45,564 bases of DNA from Sphingomonadales bacterium (GCA_019750455.1 JAIEOM010000120.1:1-45564); one strand, 5' to 3'; numbered from the stretch's first letter, positions 33,217-42,575 are shown. Program-made: numbers and translations. Notes: generated by a model from the letters alone, not told the origin.

Positions 33217-34998
33217 TCAGGGACGCTTGGCGCCGCCCGGCTTGGGTCCCGGCTTGAAGCCGGGCTTGCCTTTGGGCTTGCCGCGGAACTTCCCGTCACC
33301 GGGGCCATTTCCGCCCGGACCGCGGTTGAACGGCCTGGCGTGCACCTTGGGCGCGAACTGCTTGCGGTTCTCGCGTGCTTCCATGCGCGGCCCTTCCGCC
33401 GATTGCTCGATCAGGATCGCGTCCTGATCGTCATCGTCCGAACGGGTGCGCTGCAAAGTCGCTGCGAATTTGGGGGCGATGTCGCGCGGAATCTGGAACC
33501 AGCTTTCGTTCGGCCCCACACGGATCGCCCCGATCTCGCCGCGCGTCACATGGCCGCGGCGGCAGATCAGCGGCAGAAGCCAGCGCGGCTCGGCATTCTG
33601 GCGGCGGCCGATGCTCATCTTGAACCACACCGTGTCCTCGAAACCCGGGCGGTGCTTTTCGGCCTTGGCTTTCTCGCGTGCTTCGGGGGTGTTGACGAGC
33701 AGCTCTTCCGGCTCGGGCAGCTTGGCGCGGTGGGCCTGCACTAGCGCGGCGGCGATATCCTCGGGCGCCATGCGCTGGAGCAGTTCGGCGGCCAGCGCGC
33801 GGTCGGCCTCGTCATATTCGGTGGGCGCGGTGAGCTTGTCCATCAGGCGGACGTGATCCATCGCGCGGATCGCTTCGGCGGTGGGCGCATCGATCCACTC
33901 GGCCGCGATCTGCGCCCCGCGCAGCATCCCTTCGACCCGGCGGCGGCGGTTGAACGGGACGAGGATCGCCGCCGTGCCCTTTTTGCCAGCGCGCCCCGTG
34001 CGGCCCGAGCGGTGCTGCAAGGTTTCGGCATCGCGCGGGGTATCGACATGGATGACAAGGCTCAGCGTCGGCAAGTCGATCCCGCGCGCAGCGACATCGG
34101 TGGCAACGCACACGCGCGCGCGCCGGTCACGGATCGCCTGAAGCGCCGCGTTGCGTTCGGACTGCGAATGCTCGCCCGACAGCGCCACGACGCCGAAGCC
34201 GCGGTTCTGCAAGGTGGCGTGCAGGCGCCGCACGGCTTCGCGCGTGGCGCAGAAGCAGATCGCGGATTCGGCCTCGTGATAGCGCAGCAGGTTCACCACC
34301 GCGTTCTCGATCTCGGAGGGGCCGACGACGACCGCCTGATAGCTGATATCGTCATGGCCGCGATCGGCATCGGCCAGTTGCAGGCGCAGCGCATCGCGCT
34401 GGTAGCGTTCGGCAAGGCGCACGATTTCGCGCGGCATGGTCGCCGAGAACAGCAGGGTGCGGCGGCTTTCGGGCGAGGCGTCGAGGATTTCCTCGAGGTC
34501 CTCGCGGAAGCCCATGTCGAGCATCTCGTCAGCTTCATCCAGCACCACGCCGATCAGCGCCGAAAGGTCGAGCGCGCCGCGTTCGATGTGGTCGCGCAAG
34601 CGGCCCGGCGTGCCGACGACGATGGCCGGGCCTGAATCGAGCGCGCGCCGCTCCTTGCTGGCGTCCATGCCGCCGACACAGGTGGCGATGCGCAGACCCG
34701 CACCGGCATAGAGCCAGGCAAGCTCGCGGCTGACCTGCAGCGCGAGTTCGCGTGTGGGGGCGATGACGAGTGCGAGCGGGCGATCCACCAGCGGGCTGCC
34801 GCCGGTTGCCTCCAGAAGGGCCTCAGCAAGGGCGAGCCCGAAGGCGACAGTCTTGCCCGACCCGGTGCGGGCCGAGACGATCAGATCGCGTCCGGCGGAT
34901 TCGGGGGCGATGGCGGCGGCCTGCACGGGCGTGGGTGCGGCGTAGCCCCGCTCGGCAAGGGCTTGGGCCAGCAGCGGGGGAAGATTCTCAAAGGACAT
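33217..34998 (-). CDS. DEAD-box RNA helicase, DbpA/CsdA-like
   Basis: 593 aa. ATG 34998 gives the usual start just before the Q motif (MSFENLPPLLAQALAERGYAAPTPVQAAAI); the frame is open to 35235 but upstream is not family-like. Motifs in order: I SARTGSGKT, Ia PTRELALQV, II VVLDEADEML, III LFSATMP, V ATDVAARGID, VI HRSGRTGRAGKKG. After the helicase core, ICRRGHVTRGEIGAIRVGPNESWFQI is the DbpA-type RNA-binding domain, and the last 60 residues are a basic Gly/Pro/Lys-rich tail. It probably acts in ribosome assembly or cold-adapted RNA remodelling. No clear ribosome site is present. It is downstream of katG on the same strand but separated by a strong hairpin. Confidence 0.94.
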   Translation of the reverse strand: MSFENLPPLLAQALAERGYAAPTPVQAAAIAPESAGRDLIVSARTGSGKTVAFGLALAEALLEATGGSPLVDRPLALVIAPTRELALQVSRELAWLYAGAGLRIATCVGGMDASKERRALDSGPAIVVGTPGRLRDHIERGALDLSALIGVVLDEADEMLDMGFREDLEEILDASPESRRTLLFSATMPREIVRLAERYQRDALRLQLADADRGHDDISYQAVVVGPSEIENAVVNLLRYHEAESAICFCATREAVRRLHATLQNRGFGVVALSGEHSQSERNAALQAIRDRRARVCVATDVAARGIDLPTLSLVIHVDTPRDAETLQHRSGRTGRAGKKGTAAILVPFNRRRRVEGMLRGAQIAAEWIDAPTAEAIRAMDHVRLMDKLTAPTEYDEADRALAAELLQRMAPEDIAAALVQAHRAKLPEPEELLVNTPEAREKAKAEKHRPGFEDTVWFKMSIGRRQNAEPRWLLPLICRRGHVTRGEIGAIRVGPNESWFQIPRDIAPKFAATLQRTRSDDDDQDAILIEQSAEGPRMEARENRKQFAPKVHARPFNRGPGGNGPGDGKFRGKPKGKPGFKPGPKPGGAKRP

Positions 34999-35197
34999 AA
35001 AGGGGGCTTGCTCGGGAATGCGCGGATGGTTCGCGGGGGGAGGAGGCAGAAGGCGTGAGAACGGTGCGAACCGGGATCGACGCGGGCGAGGCTGCACCGG
35101 GCGGCAATGGCGGGTGCGCCGCTGCCCATAGCGGCAAAGCGGCGTTTTGGCTTGCGTTATTTTGCAGATGCGAACGGCAGCCTCTGAAACGGGGCAA

Positions 35198-35230
35198 CCG
35201 GGGTGCAGGAAACAGGCTCCTGCACCCCGG
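35198..35230 (-). terminator. Perfect 13-bp hairpin after katG
   Basis: CCGGGGTGCAGGA and TCCTGCACCCCGG form a perfect 13-bp stem with a 7-nt loop, 12 bp past the katG stop on the minus strand. It separates katG from the downstream helicase gene. Confidence 0.75.
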
Positions 35231-35242
35231 CGCATGTTCCGG

Positions 35243-37504
35243 TTACTTCAGATCGAAGCGGTCGAGCATCATGACCTTGTTCCAGGCCTTGGCGAAGTCG
35301 GCGACGAACTTGGCCTCGCCGCCCGCGACGGCATAGGTTTCAGCCACGGCGCGCAGTTCGGAATTGCTGCCAAACACCAGATCGACCTCGGTCGCGGTCC
35401 ACTTGAGTGCGCCGGTCTTGCGGTCGCGGCCCTCGTAGATGCCCGTGGTTTCGGCCGGCTTCCAGGTGTTGCCCATGTCGAGCAGGTTCACGAAGAAGTC
35501 GTTGCTGAGGGTGCCCGGCGTGTCGGTGAACACCCCGTGCTTGGCCCCGCCGGTGTTGGCGTCGAGCATCCGCATTCCGGCCAGCAGGACGGTCATTTCC
35601 GGCACGGTCAGAGTGAGCGTGTCGGCCTGATCGACCATCATCTGGGTGGGCGTCAGACGGGCCTTGTCGCTGGTGAAGTTGCGGAAGGCGTCCGCTGCCG
35701 GGCGCAGTTGCTCGAAGCTCTTGGCGTCGGTGTGCGCGTCCGTCGCATCGACCCGGCCCGGGGTGAAGGGCACGGTGACAGAGTGGCCCGCAGCCTTGGC
35801 CGCATCTTCCACCGCAACCACGCCGCCGAGCACGACCAGATCGGCAATCGAGACCTTCTTAGTGCCCGCACCGGCATTGAACTTAGCCTGCACGCCTTCC
35901 AGCGCCTTGACGACCTTGGCGATCACTTCCGGATCATTGATCCCCCAGTCCTTCTGCGGAGCGAGCCGGATGCGCGCGCCGTTGGCGCCGCCGCGCATGT
36001 CGGTGTCGCGGAAGGTCACCGCCGAGGCCCATGCGGTGCGCACCAGCTCGGACCGCGAGAGGCCGGCGGCGCGGATTGCCTGCTTGAGGCCTGCGACATC
36101 ATTGCCATCGATCATGGCATAATCGGCCTTGGGCAGCGGGTCCTGCCAGATCAGGTCTTCGGCCGGAACCTCCACCCCGACATAGCGCGCCTTGGGGCCG
36201 AGATCGCGGTGGGTCAGCTTGAACCATGCGCGGGCGAAGGCTTCGTCCATCGCCTTGGGGTTCTTGACCCAGCGGCTGGTGATCGCGCCATAGGCAGGAT
36301 CATAGCGCAGGGCGAGGTCGGTGGTGAGCATCACCGGCGCATGGGTCACGTTCGGATCGAAGGCATCGGGTACGACCTTCACGTCTGCCGCATTGACCGG
36401 TTCCCACTGCTTGGCGCCTGCCGGGCTGGTGGTCTGCTTCCATTCGAAGGCGTAGAGGTTTTCGAGGTAGTTGCTGCTCCATTGGACCGGAGTCACCGTC
36501 CACGCGCCTTCAAGCCCACTGGTAGTCGCATCCTTGCCCACGCCGGTGCCGCACTTGTTCTGCCAGCCAAGACCCTGCGCTTGCACGCCCTGTGCCGCCG
36601 GTTCCTTGCCGACGCAGTCCGCCGCCTTCTTCGCGCCGTGCATCTTGCCGATGGTGTGCCCGCCGATCACCAGAGCGGCGGTTTCCTCGTCGTTCATGCC
36701 CATCCGCCCGAAAGTGGTGCGGATCTGCTTGGCCGAGGCAAGGATGTCGGGATTGCCGCCCGGGCCTTCGGGGTTGACGTAGATCAGCCCCATTTCCGTC
36801 GCGGCGAGGGGGGTGTCGAGGTTTTCGCCCTCGGCATTGCGTTCGGAGGTCAGGAATTTGGTTTCCGGGCCCCAGTAGACCAGTTCAGGCTCCCAGGCAT
36901 CGGCGCGGCCGCCAGCGAAGCCGAAGGTCTTGAACCCGGTGTTCTCCAGCGCGACATTGCCGGCAAGGATGATGAGGTCCGACCACGACAGGGCCGCGCC
37001 ATACTTCTGCTTGACCGGCCACAGCACGCGGCGGGCCTTGTCGAGGTTCCCGTTGTCGGGCCACGAATTGAGCGGCTCGAAGCGGATCTGCCCGCCGTCC
37101 GAACCGCCGCGCCCGTCACCCGCACGATAGGTGCCTGCCGAGTGCCAGGCGAGGCGGATGAACAGGCCTGCATAGTTGCCGTAATCGGCCGGCCACCATT
37201 CCTGCGAATCCGTGAGCGCGGTGTTGATGTCGGCCTTCACGGCCTTCAGGTCGAGCTTTGCGAACTCCGCAGCGTAATCGAACGCCGGGCCATTGGGGTC
37301 GGGGTTGTATTCGTTCTGGCGCAGTCGGGTGAGGTCGACGACGTTGGGCCACCAGCCCTGCACGTTGCGCGGCGCGGCCTCGGTCTGGGGCATCGCGGCG
37401 CGGCCCATGCCGGGCTCGCTGAAGCCCGGCGGGGTGGCGGCGGCAGGCACGGCGGCAAGAAGCGCGCCGGAGAGAAGAAGGGTTGCCTTGGTTCTGAGAG
37501 TCAT
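35243..37504 (-). CDS. katG: Catalase-peroxidase with signal peptide (periplasmic KatG)
   Basis: 753 aa. Unlike cytoplasmic KatG it begins with a cleavable signal ([23 protein letters not shown]). The distal heme site is R117, W120 and H121 in [12 protein letters not shown]; the Trp-Tyr-Met adduct needed for catalase activity is complete (W120, Y242 in [12 protein letters not shown]268 in FGRMGMND); the proximal ligand is H283 in [10 protein letters not shown]. The C-terminal pseudo-domain is present. Two cysteines (C297 and C318) flank a loop after the proximal helix and could form a disulfide in the periplasm. It should break down periplasmic H2O2. No oxyR gene is adjacent; the gene diverges from an ArsR gene across 331 bp. 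Confidence 0.96.
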   Translation of the reverse strand: MTLRTKATLLLSGALLAAVPAAATPPGFSEPGMGRAAMPQTEAAPRNVQGWWPNVVDLTRLRQNEYNPDPNGPAFDYAAEFAKLDLKAVKADINTALTDSQEWWPADYGNYAGLFIRLAWHSAGTYRAGDGRGGSDGGQIRFEPLNSWPDNGNLDKARRVLWPVKQKYGAALSWSDLIILAGNVALENTGFKTFGFAGGRADAWEPELVYWGPETKFLTSERNAEGENLDTPLAATEMGLIYVNPEGPGGNPDILASAKQIRTTFGRMGMNDEETAALVIGGHTIGKMHGAKKAADCVGKEPAAQGVQAQGLGWQNKCGTGVGKDATTSGLEGAWTVTPVQWSSNYLENLYAFEWKQTTSPAGAKQWEPVNAADVKVVPDAFDPNVTHAPVMLTTDLALRYDPAYGAITSRWVKNPKAMDEAFARAWFKLTHRDLGPKARYVGVEVPAEDLIWQDPLPKADYAMIDGNDVAGLKQAIRAAGLSRSELVRTAWASAVTFRDTDMRGGANGARIRLAPQKDWGINDPEVIAKVVKALEGVQAKFNAGAGTKKVSIADLVVLGGVVAVEDAAKAAGHSVTVPFTPGRVDATDAHTDAKSFEQLRPAADAFRNFTSDKARLTPTQMMVDQADTLTLTVPEMTVLLAGMRMLDANTGGAKHGVFTDTPGTLSNDFFVNLLDMGNTWKPAETTGIYEGRDRKTGALKWTATEVDLVFGSNSELRAVAETYAVAGGEAKFVADFAKAWNKVMMLDRFDLK

Positions 37505-37835
37505 TGTTGAGCCCCGTTTTTCTGGTCACTTGTTCAAAGCATGGGGCGTTTGCTTGCCGGTCACAGGCAAGCGAGGGTGCCCCGCGCCGACCGCCGATAC
37601 AAAGCGGCAACGTGCGCGGGAAACGGCTTGTCGTAATCACAGTGATGCGGAATTTCGATAATCGGCCGGGGCGAACCCCGCTGCTCGATCAGCCTCTCCT
37701 GTATCAGGCCCGCGGTCATCCTCCGGCATTCCACCGCAGTCAGTCGCGCCGCTCCCCAATGACCGTTTGACGCTCACCTCATCATTGCATATTGTCTTAG
37801 TTGCATAGCTTCGCAGATATGCAAAGGAGGGTGTC
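37505..37835. other. Divergent intergenic region, katG / ArsR
   Basis: 331 bp with no supported gene. The katG-proximal half is GC-rich and featureless; the ArsR-proximal part (37780-37830) is AT-rich with three TTGCATA-type elements, two direct and one inverted, ending in the AAAGGAGG ribosome site of the ArsR gene. I see no convincing OxyR or Fur site. Confidence 0.6.
37801..37824. promoter_or_regulatory. Candidate ArsR autoregulatory operator
   Basis: TTGCATA (37801-37807) and TATGCAA (37818-37824) form an inverted repeat with a 10-bp spacer; a further TTGCATA lies at 37785-37791. The right half overlaps the start of the AAAGGAGG ribosome site at 37823, so binding would block the ArsR-carbonic anhydrase-SulP transcript. 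Confidence 0.55.
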
Positions 37836-38210
37836 ATTCCGAGTCGCCTCATCGTTTCCAAGGAAGTGGCCGACCTGTTCAAGGTCCTCGCCCATCCTGA
37901 CCGCGTCCGGCTCGTCGAGGAGCTGCGTGGCGGCGAAAAGGATGTGACCGGTATTGCTACCGCGCTCGATCTCCCGGCGACCCGGATTTCCCAGCACCTT
38001 GCCGCGCTGCGCACGCACCGGCTGGTCAGGGACCGGCGCGAGGGGCGCCAGCATTTCTATCGGCTCACATCGCCCAGCATGGCCGGCTGGATCCTCGAAG
38101 CTCTTCAGTTTCTCGAGGTCCGGAGCCCGATCGAGGATGGTTCGCACCTCGACGAGGTACGCAAGCTGTGGGCCCCCGATCTTGCCCGTGTTTCAAATGA
38201 AAAGGATTGA
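37836..38210 (+). CDS. ArsR family regulator with apparent ATT start codon
   Basis: 124 aa if translation begins at ATT 37836. AAAGGAGG (37823-37830) ends 5 bp before it, and the sequence from this ATT (PSRLIVSKEVADLFKVLAHPDRVRL) aligns from its first residue with the ArsR at 12840 (MPSRKVVATELAHVLRQISHPDRIRL). The frame has no ATG; GTG 37866 is the next start but would lose the first ten residues and has AAGG only 2 bp away. The winged helix includes LPATRISQHLAALR and a wing at REGRQHFYRL. No metal-site cysteines are visible. It abuts the carbonic anhydrase gene (0-bp gap) and probably controls that operon. Confidence 0.85.
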   Translation: MPSRLIVSKEVADLFKVLAHPDRVRLVEELRGGEKDVTGIATALDLPATRISQHLAALRTHRLVRDRREGRQHFYRLTSPSMAGWILEALQFLEVRSPIEDGSHLDEVRKLWAPDLARVSNEKD

Positions 38211-38879
38211 ATGATGTCGAGATTTGCCATGGGAGTCATCAAGTTCCAGCGCGAGGTGTTCCCCGAAAAGCAGGAACTGTTCGAACGGCTCAGCACCGGG
38301 CAAAGTCCCGAGGCGCTGTTCATCACCTGCTCGGACAGCCGCATCGAGACCGCAATGCTCACCCAGACCGATCCGGGCGAGCTGTTCATCTGCCGCAATG
38401 CAGGCAACATCGTGCCTCCGCACACCAACCAGACCGGCGGCATGACCGCCTCGATCGAATTCGCGATCGGCGCGCTGCGGGTCCCCAATATCGTGATCTG
38501 CGGCCATACCGAATGCGGCGCGATGAAGGGTGCGATGAACCGCGACGGCCTCACTCATCTTCCGCACGTGCGTGAATGGCTGGGCTATGCGCAGGGCGCT
38601 GTCGATATCGTCGAGGCTCTGGGAGCGGGGCTCAGCGAGACCGAGCGGATGCGCATGCTGCTGGAACAGAATGTCATCCTGCAACTCCAGCACCTCAAGA
38701 CCCACCCCACGGTTGCGGTCGCGCTGGCGCAGAATGCGGTGAAGCTGCACGGCTGGGTCTATGACATCAAGACCGGCGAAGTGTCGGCCTATGATGAAGT
38801 GACGCGCGAGTGGCTGCCGATCGAGGATCGCTATGCGTCGGAAGCGGCCAAGGCCGTCATTGGCGGTCACGCCTGCTGA
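38211..38879 (+). CDS. Beta-class carbonic anhydrase
   Basis: 222 aa from ATG 38211 (a second ATG at 38214 has slightly better spacing from AAAGGA). Zinc ligands are visible: Cys and Asp in CSDSRIE (the Asp of the Asp-Arg dyad) and His and Cys in GHTECGAMKG. Flanking family features are LFICRNAGNIVPP and TASIEFAIGALRVPNIVICGH. It interconverts CO2 and bicarbonate in the cytoplasm. It follows the ArsR gene with no gap and precedes the SulP transporter by 55 bp, an arrangement seen for bicarbonate uptake systems in which the enzyme uses or traps imported bicarbonate. Confidence 0.95.
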   Translation: MMSRFAMGVIKFQREVFPEKQELFERLSTGQSPEALFITCSDSRIETAMLTQTDPGELFICRNAGNIVPPHTNQTGGMTASIEFAIGALRVPNIVICGHTECGAMKGAMNRDGLTHLPHVREWLGYAQGAVDIVEALGAGLSETERMRMLLEQNVILQLQHLKTHPTVAVALAQNAVKLHGWVYDIKTGEVSAYDEVTREWLPIEDRYASEAAKAVIGGHAC

Positions 38880-38934
38880 CGGCACGGTTGCTTGAGCACC
38901 CCCGACCTTACCCCTCCCCGAAGGATTGCCGCCG

Positions 38935-40503
38935 ATGTCCACCCTTTCCGCCCGCCGCCCGTCCTCAGCGGTTCTGAGCCGGGATTTCCTCGCCTCGATC
39001 GTGGTCTTTCTGGTCGCCTTGCCACTGTGCATGGGGATCGCGATTGCCTCGGGCGCGCCGCCCGCATTGGGGCTGATCACGGGGATCGTCGGCGGGCTGG
39101 TGGTGGGCAGTCTTGCCGGCTCGCCCTTGCAGGTCAGCGGGCCGGCGGCAGGGATGGCTGTGCTGGTCTACCAGCTGGTCAGCGAACACGGGCTGATCAT
39201 GCTTGGGGTGGTCGGGCTGATCGCGGGCGCGCTCCAACTGCTCGCCGGAACGCTCAGGCTCGGGCAATGGTTCAGGGCGATTTCGCCCTCGGTCATTCAC
39301 GGGATGCTGGCGGGCATCGGGGTGCTGATCTTCGCCTCGCAGGTCCACGTCATGCTCGATGACGCGCCGCGTTCGAACGGATTGGCCAACCTCGCCGCTA
39401 TTCCCGAGGCGATCGTCAAGGCCATCCCGACAGATGGTTCGGTGCACCACCTTGCGGCACTGGCGGGGATGATCACCATCGGCACCATCATCCTCTGGAA
39501 CAAGTTCAAGCCGGCGCGGCTGGCGCTGTTGCCCGGGCCGCTTCTGGGGGTGATCGTGGGTACCATCTTCGCGTTGGTGTTCGCCCTGCCGATCACGCTC
39601 GTCGAACTTCCCGCGAACCTCACGGATGCGCTCAATATCCCGACCATGGATGCGCTTGGCCGCGCGATCGAACCGGAGATCATCGGCCTCGGCTTTGTCT
39701 TTGCTTTCGTCGCCAGCGCGGAAACACTGCTCTGTGCGACAGCGGTGGACAAGATGCACCTCGGCGCGCGCACCAATTACGATAAGGAACTGCGCGCGCA
39801 GGGCATCGGCAACATGATCTGCGGCGCGGTGGGCGCGCTGCCGATGACCGGCGTGATCGTGCGATCGGCCGCCAATGTCGAGGCGGGCGCAACCACCCGC
39901 TTTTCAGCCATCGCGCACGGAGGCTGGCTGCTGCTGGCGGTGGTCGCCTTTCCCTTCGTGCTCAACGAAATCCCGACCAGCGTGCTGGCGGCGATCCTGG
40001 TGTTCACCGGCTACAAGCTCGTGAATATCGCACAGATCCGCAAGATCGCAGAATTCGGGCGGCAGGAGCTGGCGATCTACTTCGTGACGCTGGTGGGTGT
40101 GGTCGCCATCGACCTTCTAACCGGGGTGATCATGGGCTTCGTGCTGGCGACGCTAAAGCTGGTCTACACCTTCTCGCATCTCGAAATCCGCACCACGCGG
40201 GATGATGCCGCGAACCGTGTCGATGTATGGCTCACGGGTTCGGCGACGTTCTTCTCGATCCCCCAACTCAGCGCCGCGCTTGATGGCATGCCGTTCGGCA
40301 GCGAGGTGCATATCCATGTCGAGAAGCTCGACTACATCGACCATGCCTGCCTCGAAATGCTGTCCTCGTGGGAAAAGCTGCACCAGAGCGTTGGCGGCAG
40401 CCTGATCGTCGAATGGAGCGATCTGGTGATGCTTTACGGCCGACGCTCGCAGGATCCTGCGAAGACATCGATCCCAGGCCTGACTGAGCGGTCCGCGGCC
40501 TGA
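38935..40503 (+). CDS. SulP family anion transporter (probable bicarbonate importer) with STAS domain
   Basis: 522 aa from ATG 38935 (AAGGA 9 bp upstream; an in-frame TTG at 38926 abuts it). The N-terminus enters directly into the first helices (RDFLASIVVFLVALPLCMGIAIASGAPPALGLITGIVGG, the SulP signature region), followed by about 11 membrane segments, then a cytoplasmic STAS domain (about residues 420-505) with the usual hydrophobic core (VWLTGSATFFSIPQL, VHIHVEKLDYIDHACLEML). SulP members carry sulfate or bicarbonate; the adjoining carbonic anhydrase favours bicarbonate. Probably the last gene of the ArsR-regulated operon. Confidence 0.93.
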   Translation: MSTLSARRPSSAVLSRDFLASIVVFLVALPLCMGIAIASGAPPALGLITGIVGGLVVGSLAGSPLQVSGPAAGMAVLVYQLVSEHGLIMLGVVGLIAGALQLLAGTLRLGQWFRAISPSVIHGMLAGIGVLIFASQVHVMLDDAPRSNGLANLAAIPEAIVKAIPTDGSVHHLAALAGMITIGTIILWNKFKPARLALLPGPLLGVIVGTIFALVFALPITLVELPANLTDALNIPTMDALGRAIEPEIIGLGFVFAFVASAETLLCATAVDKMHLGARTNYDKELRAQGIGNMICGAVGALPMTGVIVRSAANVEAGATTRFSAIAHGGWLLLAVVAFPFVLNEIPTSVLAAILVFTGYKLVNIAQIRKIAEFGRQELAIYFVTLVGVVAIDLLTGVIMGFVLATLKLVYTFSHLEIRTTRDDAANRVDVWLTGSATFFSIPQLSAALDGMPFGSEVHIHVEKLDYIDHACLEMLSSWEKLHQSVGGSLIVEWSDLVMLYGRRSQDPAKTSIPGLTERSAA

Positions 40504-40518
40504 CATCGCTCGCACCGC

Positions 40519-41712
40519 TTAGCGTCCGGTGACGAGCGCCAAGCGTGCAGCAGGCGCCCCGGTCTGGTCCGGCGCGGGCCGGGCTGGCAGCGCAGTCATG
40601 GCCTTCCAGCCGGCAACCGGTCGCCCGGCGGGTTCGGGACCATCGCAGAGACGTGCGATGACATCGGCGTCGGTGACCTGCTGAGCATAGGGTGCCGGCG
40701 AGCCGCGGGTCGGCGTCACCAGCCCGCGGTCGCGCAGCCGCGCCCAGCCTTCGGACAGGCGCTGCGCGGCGAAGGCGTTCGTCCCGCCGCGTGCGGCAAG
40801 GGCAAGTGCCTGAACCAGCAAAGCAGCATCGAGCGGGCCGTTGGTCGGGGCAGGGCCGGCAGTCTCTCCGCAAATGATCGCGAGGCCCCGGGTGTGCCAC
40901 GCCATCGGCCATGGCCCACGGATGCCGGTCAGTTCCGCAAGCAGCGCGAAGACGAGGCTGCGCAGTTCCGGCAGAACGATGATCGCGTCCCAGCAGGCGG
41001 GATTGGCTGCGAGGCGGGGCAGCGTTTCTTCGATGGTCAGCACTTCGAGCTCCAGCGCCGTGCTGGCGAGCCCTGATTTGATGGCGAGCAACTGGCGCCC
41101 TGTGACGCTCCGGCTGCGCTCATATCCGATGATCGCGACCTTGCTGCGGCCCTCGGCATGGACGGCGCCGATCATGTCCTGCATCAGCTGGTTGCCGGGT
41201 AATGATGCGCAGGCGTCCTCGTCCAGCCTGCAAGCCGCAGGATGCGGTGAGACAAGCATCACGTCGATCGCGGCGCTCCGGCCGGAGCGACTGGCGCACG
41301 GGTCCCACAGGTAACTGGCCACCCAGCGCGCCGGGAAAAGCTCGCGCACGCCGCGAGGGTCCTGAAAGGCAAGGCAGGAATGCGAGAGCCATGGCGCGAA
41401 CACGGGCGCTTCAGGTGCGGTCCGGTTGCCCCATGGCCATCTGGCCCGCTGTCGCAGCGTCTGTGACCGCTCCTGCGGAATGCGCATGATGCCGAGGTTG
41501 AGCCAGTCGAACAGCTGCATCATGGCGCCATCCCATTCGGCGTTCGGGGCCTCTTCGGGATCGGCCAACACAAGGCTGTTGCAGACCAGAGAAAGATTAT
41601 GCTGCCCCTCGCTTGCCTGTCGCGGAGCAACCGCAGTCTGCGTGTCGAAATCCTGTGCAGAGATGCTGCGTCCGGCTTCGTGACTGATGGGATTGTTGTT
41701 GGCGGCGTTCAT
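40519..41712 (-). CDS. Divergent isocitrate/isopropylmalate dehydrogenase-fold protein, probably not a dehydrogenase
   Basis: 397 aa; AAGGA lies upstream of ATG 41712. No strong family motif, but the C-terminal two thirds follow the layout of isopropylmalate dehydrogenase: RSKVAIIGYERSR where the family has the KANVLK strand, LEVLTIEETLPRLAANPACWDAIIVLPELRSLVFALLAELTG in place of the [32 protein letters not shown] region, then AIICGETAGPAPTNGPLDAALLVQALALAARGG where VFEPVHGSAPDIAGKGIANP stands. The catalytic Lys, the metal-binding Asp pair and the substrate-binding Tyr are not preserved, so I infer a non-canonical or pseudo-enzyme. There is no signal peptide. It converges on the SulP gene (15-bp gap) and follows a membrane protein gene by 125 bp. 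Homology is by eye and tentative. Confidence 0.7.
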   Translation of the reverse strand: MNAANNNPISHEAGRSISAQDFDTQTAVAPRQASEGQHNLSLVCNSLVLADPEEAPNAEWDGAMMQLFDWLNLGIMRIPQERSQTLRQRARWPWGNRTAPEAPVFAPWLSHSCLAFQDPRGVRELFPARWVASYLWDPCASRSGRSAAIDVMLVSPHPAACRLDEDACASLPGNQLMQDMIGAVHAEGRSKVAIIGYERSRSVTGRQLLAIKSGLASTALELEVLTIEETLPRLAANPACWDAIIVLPELRSLVFALLAELTGIRGPWPMAWHTRGLAIICGETAGPAPTNGPLDAALLVQALALAARGGTNAFAAQRLSEGWARLRDRGLVTPTRGSPAPYAQQVTDADVIARLCDGPEPAGRPVAGWKAMTALPARPAPDQTGAPAARLALVTGR

Positions 41713-41837
41713 CGGACAGGTCCTTCGCGGCGGGGGTGCTGCGCGTTCTACACATGGCCCAGCCCGAAAAAATTACATTGTTCGCCGCCAATCGTTCGCT
41801 TTTATCAATGTATCGTAGGAGAGGCGTCCCCTGCCAA

Positions 41838-42530
41838 TCAGACGAATGCTGGCTGCTGCCAGACCATCATGGACAGGATAATCCACGTGCTAAACATGAT
41901 CAGATAGGGCCAGCGGCGCGGCCATAGCGCGGCCACGATCAGCGTTGCCCCCGCAGTGCCTGCGAGTGCCAGCAACTCCCAGATGGCCACGCCGCTGGCC
42001 GTTCCGCGCATGGCCGTCTGCATGGCGCTGCTCGCCCATTGCGCAGGCAGCAGGGCGAGCAGCCATGAAGGCAAAGCACCCGGCGATGCCATGGCAGTGA
42101 AGAGAATGGCGCCTTCCCCCGCGATGATAGCCACGGCAATCCACCAGCCCCGTTCCCCGATACTGCGTGCGAACAGGGCGCCGCGAGCGGAAAAGCTGAG
42201 GCTGGCAACGCCGATGGCGAAGGCGACGAACAGCCCGTGCTGCAGCGATGGAAGGCCCAGCATCAATGCCAGAAGGACAAGACCTGTGCCTGCCGCGAGA
42301 GCAAACGCCACGCCGATCCCCATCCGCCCCGTCGCTGCGGCCGCGATCATGCCCGCACCCATCAGTGCGACAGCCATGATCGGCGCGGCCAGATCGGCGA
42401 GAGACCGGGTTGCGGATGCGTTCGGCTGCATCACCATGGCGAATGCGGGCAAGGCGATGCCGGCCACCAGCGCCACCAGCCACGGAAGTTTCGGCCAATC
42501 CTGCGGCGGAGCGTGGGGCGCGGGCGTCAT
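41838..42530 (-). CDS. Unknown integral membrane protein
   Basis: About 230 aa from ATG 42530 (GTG 42536 is also possible; no good ribosome site for either). Seven or eight hydrophobic segments, including LPWLVALVAGIALPAFAMVM, LADLAAPIMAVALMGAGMIAAAATG, VAFALAAGTGLVLLALMLGL, WWIAVAIIAGEGAILF and a C-terminal pair ending WIILSMMVWQQPAFV. I do not recognise the family. Small size and helix number would suit a channel, transporter or regulatory membrane protein. It is 46 bp downstream of the M14-like gene and may be the last member of the DUF3526 operon. Confidence 0.7.
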   Translation of the reverse strand: MTPAPHAPPQDWPKLPWLVALVAGIALPAFAMVMQPNASATRSLADLAAPIMAVALMGAGMIAAAATGRMGIGVAFALAAGTGLVLLALMLGLPSLQHGLFVAFAIGVASLSFSARGALFARSIGERGWWIAVAIIAGEGAILFTAMASPGALPSWLLALLPAQWASSAMQTAMRGTASGVAIWELLALAGTAGATLIVAALWPRRWPYLIMFSTWIILSMMVWQQPAFV

Positions 42531-42575
42531 CCGCACGACACTGGTGCAAGCGCCTCACCTTGTCGAGCGGGCAAC

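Noticed and set aside
35198..35230. Palindrome as a regulator site for the helicase
   Set aside because: The 13-bp stem with a 7-nt loop right after the katG stop is better explained as a transcription terminator.
35147..37510. Long plus-strand open frame opposite katG
   Set aside because: Composition is that of a codon shadow; katG is complete with all active-site residues.
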